64,000 nt of DNA from Beroe forskalii (lineage: Eukaryota; Ctenophora; Nuda; Beroida; Beroidae), in the NCBI GenBank assembly GCA_011033025.1, contig WFMF01000150.1, positions 124,001 to 188,000 of the forward strand, written 5' to 3'. The first letter of the stretch is position 1, and the number at the start of each line of letters is the position of its first letter. Below the pieces are notes generated by a model, which saw only the letters and a program-made list of their open reading frames with translations, made no database searches and was not told the DNA's origin. Of the stretch, positions 48,418 to 59,374 are shown in pieces. The position numbers and the translations under genes were made by a program.

Positions 48418-49604
48418 GTGAGAACGGAAAATTGGAGATCCATAGGATTGCTGAAGGTTGTAGTAACTTAAGAAAGAGACGGCCGATACTGTTCAACCCC
48501 GGAAACTTTATCCCTCTACTTTTACTCTGTTGTATCTGCCTCCAATGCTTCGCTGACCGATAACTGACCCTCTCCTAAACTCGTGCCAATGATACTGGAG
48601 TTATCACGTGGTCTAACCTGTGACTATCTTGGATTTTTGATAATTTAAATAGCATTTTGACCGTACCACAGTACACACCAAAAAAGGAAGTTGGTAAAAA
48701 TTGGGCTCCCTTAAAATACGAATACTGTACCATTTCACAAAATGCCAGGCAAAATGGCAATCGGATCACCTCTCTCACTGTCTCAGCGTCAACTATTATC
48801 TGTTGACAGATGGTGCCTTTTAGTTTTTACTCTTTCATCATATCCAGCACCTTTGCGCTATATTTTGACTGGGTGGCATATTTTTATTTGAAGAAGAGGT
48901 GTGGCAATTACAAGGAGTTCCGAAAGAGTTCTGTTGTCCTGATGAACTGAGAAAGTTTCTGAGGTGTGAGGCGTGGAACTTTTCAGTAATTCTGCTCCAG
49001 GTTCAACCTGGACTACGAGGAAAAGCCAAAGGAGCGAGACTTCTGATAAACTGTGCATATGTTGTGACATACATTGTGGAGCGTGCGAAAACTCACAACA
49101 GTATGGCAACAAGTCGGAAATAATTTAAATAAAGGTTTGTTCTTACAACATCTGTCACAATAAACAAATAAAATATCAATATATCAATACTTTGGTATTG
49201 GAAATGAATTAGATGTAGGTGCAAAGTTACAGTTCAACGCGAAATTTAGAGGGTTCCATGATAGGCATCTAGAAAACTATTTAACCACTTCGTGAAGGAA
49301 AGTTCATATCCAGTGCCATGATTTTTAAGCATACTCATTTGTACCTTATTAAGTTTTTAGCTAATTGGCAACTCTTACATTTTTATGGCCTCTAACTTTG
49401 CATCACTTATTGATAAAAGTTTGAATTCGGTTCATTACGGTTCAACAGGCACAGCAATTCCACATTATGATATTGTCGTTAACATTGCATTTTTAGTTTT
49501 GAAACCGAATGGAATATTGATATCATAATAAATGATCTTAGAAATCTCTTACTCTAAAGATCATATATGAGTGTGACCCTACCTTTCCCAACTTTACCGT
49601 CAGG
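48418..49604. other. Upstream region of the first tandem paralogue, includes duplicated flank
   Basis: Bases 49020-49250 match 54590-54810 (AAAACTCACAACA, TTCTTACAACATCTG, CAATAAA, GAAATGAATTAGA, TGCAAAGT.ACAGTTCAA), showing that the tandem gene duplication extends into 5' flanking DNA. No clear gene otherwise. Confidence 0.6.
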
Positions 49605-52600
49605 ATGCAGGTGATATTCTCAATGAGCGTGTCTCTGGTTTTTGTGACACTGATACAGTTCACGTTCTCCAGGCATTATTTGGAAAAGGAGGTGGGAATC
49701 ATCATGCATAATATCATTTAGTTATTCGATGCATATATTCAATCTGTAGGGAAACCGATTTATAGGCATATAGTTACTTAGTTAGCCTATTTTCTGCCTA
49801 TTATTTCCACTGATTACTTACCCTACAGGATTTTAAAGTGAGTTACGATGACGATTGGGCAGGTGCAAGGATAGCCTCAACCGAAGAAGAGCTCATCAAA
49901 AGATCAACCACTGGTAATATCTATAACTTAGTCAACTGCCCTGCTAGTGGTGTACCTCTTTCGATTGTATCATCAAATTTCATGCGACATTTATTTTCAG
50001 TTACCATAAGGTAAGGTACTGATTTGCCGGACATTATCTTCTTTTTGTTCAAATCGAATGTTGGGCCCATAGAAGATAAAAAATTAGGTCATGATATCTA
50101 TGATCTCAATAGAAATATCATTGAACAGGGAGATGTCCAGTAACACACCCGTATGCCTATTCGTTTGGGAATTACTGCTGCCAGTATGCCTATGAGAAGG
50201 ATTCTGGCAAAGGGAAAGAAGGTTGTGATGGGGGTCCCATCAGTCTTCAGAGTCGCTGTTGTTATCTGGACCAATATAAGAAGTGTCCATACGATTCATG
50301 CACCACAAGAGAGTCAGATGAAGGTATGATCATTAACATAGCGTCTGAGGGCATTGCAGCATGTTATATAAATACATGCCTGATTTATTGAAACATGCTT
50401 ACCTTTTCTGCATTTTCCACATCAGAAATGTGGAAAACTTGAATGCGATTCACAAAATTTAGATAAGTAGATACTGTACTATTGTAGGTTATAATTTTAA
50501 CATCATTTTGGCAATACGTTGATCTCTACTCCTCCAATACTCCCTCATTCCAGGTACAAAGAAGCTGCTCAGTGATCTAACACAAAATATTGAAGATAAA
50601 ATCAAGAGTTTGGCTTCCCTGGGCTCATTAAAAAAATTCTTGGAAAATGGTGATAATTCTCTTGAGATTTACCAGTGGGACTTTGTCAACAAAGTAGTAG
50701 AACGACGACAAGACTTCAGCCTGGATGATGAAATGGTATCATGGATTTTCAACAACCGGGATATCATGGAAAAGATCATGACAAGTGGTGATGTTGATGT
50801 CAACCTCTACAATGAAGCAATTGCTATCATTGCTGAAATAATGAAACAGGACTCTGCCGCAAAAAGTGGGCTGAAACTTGACTTGGCAGTCGCAATAGGA
50901 TTAACATTCTCCAGTGAGGTCCCATCGTTAGCCTATAAAACTGCAATCGATGGTATTGCACGGTACCACAACTTCTCCAGATGGGCAGATGAAGGACTTT
51001 TCATGGAGCCTTTCTACACCCTCAACACCTGGTTGATGAGATATGTGGTGGGATCCTGGGCAACTGATGAAGAGATGGTGTGGGCAAGAGATATCATCAA
51101 AACTGAATACCCCGACTACAACAATCCTGATAAAATAGATAGCGTAACTTACAAAATGGTGAAATACACAATGTACAATGATGAAGGAGTGAGTATATTT
51201 AACAAGGACTTCTATCATGGACTGCCAGTCACTCTCGAGGTTTTGCACAAGTATGGCGCTGTGTGTGGTGGTATTTCTAAATTCGGGGTTGCAATGGGGC
51301 AATCCTTTGGAATACCTGGCCTTCCAGTAGGACAACCAGGTCACTGTGCATTTATCTGGCTGAAGAATGGAACTTATTGGAAAATAGGGAATGACATTAC
51401 TGGCTGGTCAAAAAGTGTCACCCATTTACCAGTTATGTATTCCTGGAAACGACCAGCGCCTTTCTTCACACTCATGCATGAAGCTCAACAAAATCCTGAT
51501 GCCTACCGTCTCTCAGAAAGAATGAGAATCCTTGCAAAATTCGTAAATCTACAATTGAGATACGAACTTCTAGAAGATGCAACCACTGTTTGTCCTCAAA
51601 ACTATGATCTGTACAGTGATCTGAAGGAAGCAATGTCTCGACAAGATGTCAGTGAAGATCTCATTGAAAGGCAATTGATACCTTATCTGGAAAAATACTA
51701 CGAAGAAAATTTCGAAGTGGAGGAAGATGTTGCATTCAAGAAAGAAGTCACAGCAAGTGGATACCAGGAAAGAGCACAAAACATAAATGACGGGACAGGA
51801 AGCGAATGGTGGACAAACCAAACTGAGGCTTGGATAGAGATCAACCTTGGTTACCCTTGTACAATCTCAAGCATCAATATCTGGTGGTGGGGAAATTCTG
51901 ATAGTGACGACTATGATGTCTTAGCTGAAATCGATGGTAGCTTTGTCAAGGTAGGCTCACGGTCTAACGAAGTGAGACATGGGTCTTTCAATGCTAAGGG
52001 AGAATTGCCAGGCTGGGATGGAAGAACGACAAGGGTTCGTTTAGAGCTGAGGAACGGTCATCTGGATGTCTGGAAGAAGAAATATTGGTTCGGGATTCGA
52101 GAAATTGGTATGAGTGGTAAACAACACATAGCAACTGATAACATTTCCTTGCATAGACCAGTGACAACAAATGTTGGAGACACTGGAAGTGAACTTGTGG
52201 ATGGAAAAGCGGACACCTACTGGACCAGCAACTACAGGAAGTCTAAGATTGAGATAAGCTTCAAAGGCATGTGTGCTTTGGACCATGTCCTCATTGACTG
52301 GGTTGACAACATTCAAGGCTTCCAGACAGTACTATATCTAGTAGGAGGAGGTATCCATGATGGAAGCGCAAGGGGCTCTTATGACAGGGTGGACTTAGCT
52401 GGTTTGGGGGCACAGCTGAAGATACAGCTACGTGGATCAAACTTCTATTCCATTAGAGAAGTATCAGCCTTCGGGACCTGTTTCTCATCTAGGGATATCT
52501 TCAAGATGAAAATCACCAGTGGATTTGCTGAACCTGATTCAAAATATTCTACATACGTTCTCAACGACATAGGAGAAATAATTGACGGATTCGAGTGCGA

Positions 52601-52613
52601 AAGCTGCTTCTAA
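49605..52613 (+). CDS. Secreted protein with Cys-rich module, transglutaminase-like core and two F5/8C-like domains (paralogue A)
   Basis: Exons 49605-49691, 49829-49913, 50129-50323 and 50554-52613 give 808 residues. Residues 1-22 are a signal peptide (MQVIFSMSVSLVFVTLIQFT). Residues 59-122 are a Cys-rich module with two CC pairs (NYCCQYAYEKD, CDGGPISLQSRCCY). An alpha-rich stretch leads to YGAVCGGISKFG (Cys360), VGQPGHCAFIW (His386) and GNDITGW (Asp403), the order and spacing of a transglutaminase/papain-like Cys-His-Asp triad; the enzyme activity is inferred. Two F5/8 type C (discoidin)-like domains follow at about 506-643 (WWTNQTEAWIEINLGYPCTI) and 646-765 (SELVDGKADTYWTSNY), usually carbohydrate- or lipid-binding. 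The tail ends CESCF. Most of the protein is in one 2,060-bp exon, unlike the small exons of neighbouring genes. AATAAA at 52689-52694 fits polyadenylation. I do not recognise a named gene. Confidence 0.88.
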
Positions 52614-52964
52614 GGAGATCCAACTTATGTATTAAGATTTTTCTATTCAAAGATTGAAATTTTGAAATGATAAACTTGTTTATGTTGCAATAAAATGAGT
52701 GTTTAATTCTCTCTAACTCCAGCTAACTTATCAAAAACACCTAATTACGTGATTTGTGCTTCACTCAGCACTGTGATCTTCACATTCATAAATAGAATTG
52801 CAGTTCGATGAATTTACTTGGTAGTAAACTTTCCATTATCGGTAGAAAATCAACAGTGATATAAATTGTCATTTTGTCAACAGTAAGTTGTAATGAAGAT
52901 AACACTTACAGTTACAATGTAAACTTATATAATTTTCTGATCTTATCGTAGAATACGTTATTAA
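52614..52964 (+). other. 3' UTR and flank of paralogue A, with poly(A) signal
   Basis: AATAAA at 52689-52694, 76 bp after the stop, in TTGCAATAAAATG. The stretch after it is AT-rich without features. Confidence 0.7.
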
Positions 52965-54070
52965 ACTGGTGTTAGTGATATGTCACTGGTGTTATTAAAC
53001 TGGTGATATTCAACTTGTGTTAGTGATATGTGTTAGTGATAGGCGTCAGTGATACATGAGTGGTGTCAGTGAATATGTCAGTGATACATATAAAAGTAAA
53101 ATTTTCTTTCCAGGATCCACTGGCATCCTAAAACGAGCTTTTTTCTGGATTTTGAAATTTTCTCTTGAATTTCGAAATCCGAGGATTTTTTGGAAAAGAG
53201 GGGGACAGGGTGTGGTGAAATTTCGGGCCTGGACTAAACAAGATTGGCCTTTTTATGTCTCAGAGGGACCTGTGAGTGTGATGTCTCAAATGGGCATGTA
53301 TTGTCTCAAATGGGCATTCGATTTATCAATTAATGGGCATGCATTGTCGCAAATTAGCCAGTGCTGTTTCAAATGGGCTTTTGTCATGTCAAATGGGCCT
53401 GTAATGTCACAAATGGGCCTGTGGAGAAGAAAGTGGGCCTGAACGACAAAAATCCAGCATCGTGGGTGGGTCATTGGCTACCTGAAAAGATAAACTTTGC
53501 ATGAGAGTGGTATCCGTGATACGTTAGACTGGTGTCATGTTAGTGATAGTTCATACTGGTGTCGGTGATAATTCAAACTGGTGTTAAAGTACAGTGAAAC
53601 GCTAGACTGGTGTGACTGATAATCTGATACATCAGACTGGTTTTATTGTTTATCCTTCCTGAGCACTCAGCTTAGTGAACCATTTAGTTTGAGACTGGTG
53701 TCAGTTAAACTTCAGATTGCTGGTTTAGATTAGTACATAAGTCAGACTGGTGTCAGTGAGAAGTGAAACTAGCAAAAGTGTCAAAATGCTGTTAGTGATG
53801 TGTCAGACTGATGTCAGCATCTGGCTCTAGATCTGAAATACTTACTTACATCAGAAACTTGTGCAGGTGACACAGATGCCAACACCAGAAGGGTGTCGGA
53901 GACATGTCAGACTCGACGTGTCAGAGATACTCGAGACTGTTGTCAAATATTTAGTAATACTTCGGACTGGTTTCAAAATACCTAGTCAAACTAGTGTCAA
54001 GGATACTTCAGATTACTAGATTAAGAGACTAATGTCAGAGATTGGTACTTCGGAGTTCAGACTGACTGAA
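52965..54070. repeat. Degenerate repeats of CAGACTGGTGTCAGTGATA type
   Basis: More than twenty imperfect, irregularly spaced copies of ACTGGTGT(CA/TA)GTGATA-like units between the two tandem genes, interrupted by a second repeat at 53277-53442. Frames across it are repeat artefacts. Confidence 0.7.
53277..53442. repeat. TGTCTCAAATGGGC repeat
   Basis: About seven imperfect units of (A)TGTC(T/A)CAAATGGGC(A/C)TGTA. Confidence 0.8.
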
Positions 54071-54953
54071 CTTCATTTGACGATTTTTCTAAAAGTAGGA
54101 AAGCCAGCTGAGTCTGGGAAAGCGCAAGATCTGGAAACCACTACATAAGTTGAAACTCTTAAACTGGAAGTAATTTATGAAGGAATCTTGTGTTTTATAC
54201 TTTTATACTAAAAATTTGCAAAAAAATTGATAATAGAGTGTTATGAAAAAAAGAATTGGGAAGGTTATTTTCATACCAATTTTCCAGGCAACTTGTGTTG
54301 CTATTCGAATTCTAGTAACTACTTACTAGATAGTATTCATTTCTATAAAAGTATAAAGATAAACTGATTATATTTCATTATTACTAAGTGGTGAGTACAG
54401 TGGGAGGTGAGTACAGTGGGTAAGGTACGTAACCAACCTAAATAGCTCATCAATCAGAAAGAAATTAGGTCAGCTCAAAACACCTCTTAGCCATGGGCAA
54501 AGAATATTTCAGGGATTTTAGAAGTGATACTTCTGATCAATTCTGCATAAGTTCCATCGCATCATGGATCCAGAAAAAGAAAATAGTGGGAGGGGCAAGA
54601 CTTTTGGCAGGTAAATTTTGCATATTCTGTGACATAGATTGAGAAACGTGGGAAAACTCACAACAATATGATGATTGACCGCCCGTCAAAAATAATTAGA
54701 ATGAAGGCTTCTTGTTACAACATCTGCAACAATAAATATACAGAATATCAATATTAGAAATGAATTAGACACAGATGCAAAGTAACAGTTCAATGCAAAG
54801 TTAGGGGTAAAAATTTTCATCTGGTTTAGTGCCTCGCTATATAACCACCCTGTCAATGAAATTTATCATTCAGTTCATTAGAAGCAACTCCATCTGATAG
54901 ACTATTGCTACGTATTGTATATTTGAATCCATTAAAGACATTGAGTGTTTTGA

Positions 54954-55918
54954 AATTTTTTCCCTCCCCATTGGCCTATTTGTGAATACAAAAAGGCAAA
55001 TGAGAGGGTTGGCAGAGATCGTGGTCTGGGAGGGTGAGAAATAGAATATGTGTATATCAGGTCCAGTTTTGCAATACAACTACTGTAATTTCTGGAAAGT
55101 GCCCGGATTGCTCCTTTATAATATCAGTCGCGAAAATGTCCCTCCCTCCGTCCCTCCGTCCCTCCGTCCCTCCGTCCCCATGTCACATAAATCTTCAAAA
55201 TAACGAATTTCTTAATTCATGGAGCTGTCGGTTGTCAAAAGTATAACTCTTATAGGTTGATCTGGCCCATCCGTGCCGTTTGCTCGAACTCCTAAATTAT
55301 GATAAGTTCTAAATTTAATTAGGCTGTTGAAGAATTCGTGTCTTAAAAAGTTAGAATCTTAGGTGTGAGTTGGGCGGTAGATTTGAGTAAAAGGCTTCGG
55401 TTTTGTTCTAGGTTTAGTACCAAAATGCAAAACTATTAGAGTTTCTGCTGTATTCGGCTAAGTTTGAGAAATACTATTCGCTGTGAAAGACGAATATCGC
55501 TTTTCGGAACAAGAGATAGCTAGAAACAGAAAACACAAGCACGAAATTTGAAAATCAGATAAAAAGTGATATCAACTTTCAAGAAAATACATCGCGTGAA
55601 TAAACGGTGACACAATTTGATGCGAAACATAAACCAAATCAACAAAATGGCGCGAAATCTACAACGAACTGAGTACAACAATGAGCGGCAAGAATTTTAG
55701 AAGAAATGGCACGTGCCAATTCGTGTTCTCGGTGTTCGCGCAGCACGCCCATCGGAACAGTATTTATTCTCTTATTACTTTATAATGACTGCGTTTTGTA
55801 TTATCTTATTATGATGCTAAGGTTACATCAAGCACCGCGGGGGAGGGAAATTAAGCGCCTGCATGTGGCCTACGGGAACAACAATAATTGTGTTGGTGCA
55901 GGCGCAATTCTTGTTAAA
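54954..55918 (+). repeat. Copy 3 of the approximately 1-kb interspersed repeat
   Basis: Reference copy for the family (see 35737-36740 and 2479-2950). Near its left end lies an inverted pair, CCTATTTGT and ACAAAAAGG-like. It carries a CCCTCCGTCCCTCCGTC simple repeat and ends GCAGGCGCAATTCTTGTT. No open frame of note. It ends about 135 bp before the start codon of paralogue B, so it may overlap its promoter. Confidence 0.88.
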
Positions 55919-56052
55919 CTGGTTCAAGAGGCACAACCTTGTGCTTATCGCAATGTCAGTCTTTGTGTTTTTAAGTTTTTAGACAGCCTCATACTGGAGG
56001 CAACCTCATAGTCTCAAATTGTTCCTCCTCCTCACTCCAATTCGCTGTCAGG

Positions 56053-59000
56053 ATGCGAGTGTTACCTTCAACGGGTTTGTCCCTGGTTTTTGTGACATTA
56101 ATACATTTGATGTTCTCCAGACACTATTTGGAAAAGGAAGTGAGTATCAATAAGTCAATATGCATATTTTCATTCGAACACCGTATGGCAGGACACATCA
56201 CTAGAATCATCATCGCACAAAACAAGCTACTATTAATGGATATTACAGGATTTTGAAGTGAGTTACGATGACGATTGGGCAGGTGCAAGGATAGCCTCAA
56301 CCGACGAAGAGCTCATCAAAAGATCATCTACTGGTGATAATGATATATAACATTATTATTGTCCTAAACTCCAATTCAATTATTAATGACCTGACTTGTC
56401 ATAGAATTGTGACGATTGACGAATGCAATATTTGATAAGCTTATTTTCTTAAGAGCAAATGATACCTATCCCATTTGAAAGAATCACACGTATATATGTG
56501 TGCCCGAAAATCGAAGGCAACAAGTCGAGAGGCAGGTCGAAATTACAGTTAAGAAGAGGCAAGAATTGTCCCATAGACCCTGTTCACTTGTCCATTCATA
56601 ACCCTCTCATTCATCTATTCTTGAATATATTGGGACTATGTACTGCAATTATGAAGCCGTGGATAATATTGCCCAGTCCTTGCCTAATTATCGACGTGTT
56701 GCTTTGGACTTATGTCGGTGCACAAAGACCATTAATGTTGATGTTAATAATTTGAAATTTGAACAGGAAGTTGTCCCGGATCACACCCGTATGCATACAG
56801 TGCTGGGAGATACTGCTGTCAATATGCCTACGAAAAGGATACTGGGAAAGGAGACCCAAAGTGTGATGGAGGTCCGATAAGTCTTGAGAGCCGTTGTTGC
56901 TATAAGAACAAATATACAAGGTGCCCTTACAACTCATGCACCTCAAGAGAGTCTGATGAAGGTATGCAATGCTTTAATGCCTTGATTTCCTGTGAATCAA
57001 ACTATATTCAATGTTTAAGTAGTACCAAACCTTCATCTTAATAATACATGCATAGTCATGAGTTGGTCGAATCACTGCAACTTTGTAGGTACTGCGTTTT
57101 GTGATTAAAGTAAACGCCTGAGTTAGTGAGTGAGTGAAACCTGATGTTTGTAATCTCGCATCACATTGCAGCCAGCAAGTAGCTGGTCATTGGAAATAGA
57201 CTACTGAACTGTTCTTTAATAGATCAATAGATCAATGATTATTATTAACAGTACCATTAGTCATTACCCTGCTAAAATTTATATGATCCCAAGTATTGCA
57301 GATGAACATTCCAGGTACAAAAACGCTGCTCAGCGATCTAGCACAAAAAATCGGAGATAAAATCAAGAGTTTGGCTTCCCTGGGCTCATTAAAAAAATTC
57401 TTGGAAAATGGTGATAATTCTCTTGAGATTTACCAGTGGGACTTTGTCAACAAAGTAGTAGAACGACGACAAGACTTCAGCCTGGATGATGAAATGGTAT
57501 CATGGATTTTCAACAACCGGGATATCATGGAAAAGATCATGACAAGTGGTGATGTTGATTTCAACCTCTACAATGAAGCAATTGCTATCATTGCTGAAAT
57601 AATGAAACAGGACTCTGCCGCAAAAATTGGGCAGAAACTTGACTTGGCAGTCGCAATAGGATTAACATTTTCCAGTGAGGTCCCATCATTAGCCTATGGA
57701 ACTGCAATCGATGGTATTGCACGGTATCACAACTTCTCTAGATGGGCAGATGAAGGACTTTTCATGGAACCTTTCTACACCCTCAACACCTGGTTGATGA
57801 GATATGTAGTGGGATCCTGGGCAACTGATGAAGAGATGGTGTGGGCAAGAGATATCATCAAAACTGAATACCCTGACTACAACAATCCTGACAAGATAGA
57901 TAGCGTAACTTACAAAATGGTGAAGTACACATCTGTTAATGACGAAGGGGTGAGAATATCTGACAAGAACTTCTATCATGGACTGCCAGTCACTCTCGCG
58001 GTTTTGCACAAGTATGGCGCTGTATGTGGAGGTATTTCTAAATTCGGGGTTGCAATGGGGCAATCCTTTGGAATACCTGGCCTTCCGGTAGGACAACCAG
58101 GTCACTGTGCATTTATCTGGTATAGGAATGGCACTTATTGGAAAGTAGGGAATGACATTACTGGCTGGTCAGGAAGTGTCACCCATTTACCAGTTATGTA
58201 TTCCTGGAAACGACCAGCGTCTTTCTTTCCAATCATGCATGAAGCTCAACAAAATCCTGATGCTTACCGTCTCTCAGAAAGAATGAGAATCCTTGCAAAA
58301 TTCGTAAATCTACAATTGAGATACGAACTTCTAGAAGATGCAACCACTGTTTGTCCACAAAACTATGATCTGTACAGTGATCTGAAGGAAGCAATGTCTC
58401 AACAAGAAGTCAGTGAAGATCTCATTGAAAGGCAATTGATACCTTATCTGGAAAAATACTACGAAGAAAATTTTGAAGTGGAGAAAGATGTTGCATTCAA
58501 GAAAGAAGTCACAGCAAGTGGATACCAGGAAAGAGCACAAAACATAAATGGCGGGACAGGAAGCGAATGGTGGACAAACCAAACTGAGGCTTGGATAGAG
58601 ATCAACCTTGGTTACCCTTGTACAATCTCGAGCATCAATATCAAGTGGTGGGGAAATTCTGACAGTGACGACTATGATGTCTTAGCTGAAATCGATGGTA
58701 GCTTTGTCAAGGTAGGCTCACGGTCTGACGAAGTGAGACATGGGTCTTTCAACGCTAAAGGAGAATTGCCAGGCTGGGATGGAAGAACAACAAGGGTTCG
58801 TTTAGAGCTAAGAAATGGCCATCTGGATATCTGGAAGAAGAAATACTACTTCGGTATACGGTATTTGATCCTGAATGGTAAGCAACACATATCAATTGAA
58901 AACATTTCCTTACATAGACCAGTGAATACAAGGGTAACTGGCTCTGGAAGTGAACTTGTGGATGGAGATATGGAAACCTACTGGACCAGCAAATATAAGT

Positions 59001-59374
59001 GGAATTGGATTTTGATCAAATTCAAAGGTTTATGTGCTTTGGACCATGTTCTCATTGACTGGGTTGACAAAATACAAGGCACTCAGTTAGTACAATACCT
59101 AGTGGGAGGAGGTATCCATGATGCAAGTTCAAGGGGCTCTTATGACAGGGTGGACTTAGCTGGTTTTGGGGCACAGCTGAAAATAATATTACGGGGATCA
59201 AAAACCTATTCTATTCGAGAAATATCAGCCTTAGGAACCTGCTTCTCATCTAGGGATCTCTTCAAGATGAAAATCACCAGTGGATTCGCAGAACCCGATG
59301 CAAAATACTCTGCATATGTTCTCAGTGACATTGGAGAAATAATTGACGGATTTGAGTGTGATAGCTGCTTCTAA
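56053..59374 (+). CDS. Secreted protein with Cys-rich module, transglutaminase-like core and two F5/8C-like domains (paralogue B)
   Basis: Exons 56053-56139, 56249-56333, 56767-56961 and 57315-59374 have exactly the same lengths (87, 85, 195 and 2060 bp) as in paralogue A and give 808 residues; introns differ in length and sequence. Signal peptide MRVLPSTGLSLVFVTLIHLM. Cys-rich module (RYCCQYAYEKD, SRCCY), putative catalytic Cys360 (YGAVCGGISKFG), His386 (GQPGHCAFIW) and Asp403 (GNDITGW) are all kept. The first F5/8C-like domain is nearly identical to A, the second clearly diverged (SELVDGDMETYWTSKYKWNW). Ends CDSCF. AATAAA at 59565-59570. Same strand and order as A, so it arose by tandem duplication. 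Function unknown; a secreted enzyme or lectin-like recognition protein is the inference. Confidence 0.88.

Noticed and set aside
49605-59374. Bacterial contamination, suggested by the long unbroken exons
   Set aside because: Both genes have spliced 5' exons with GT-AG borders in agreeing phase, signal peptides and AATAAA signals, and lie between animal genes and shared repeats.
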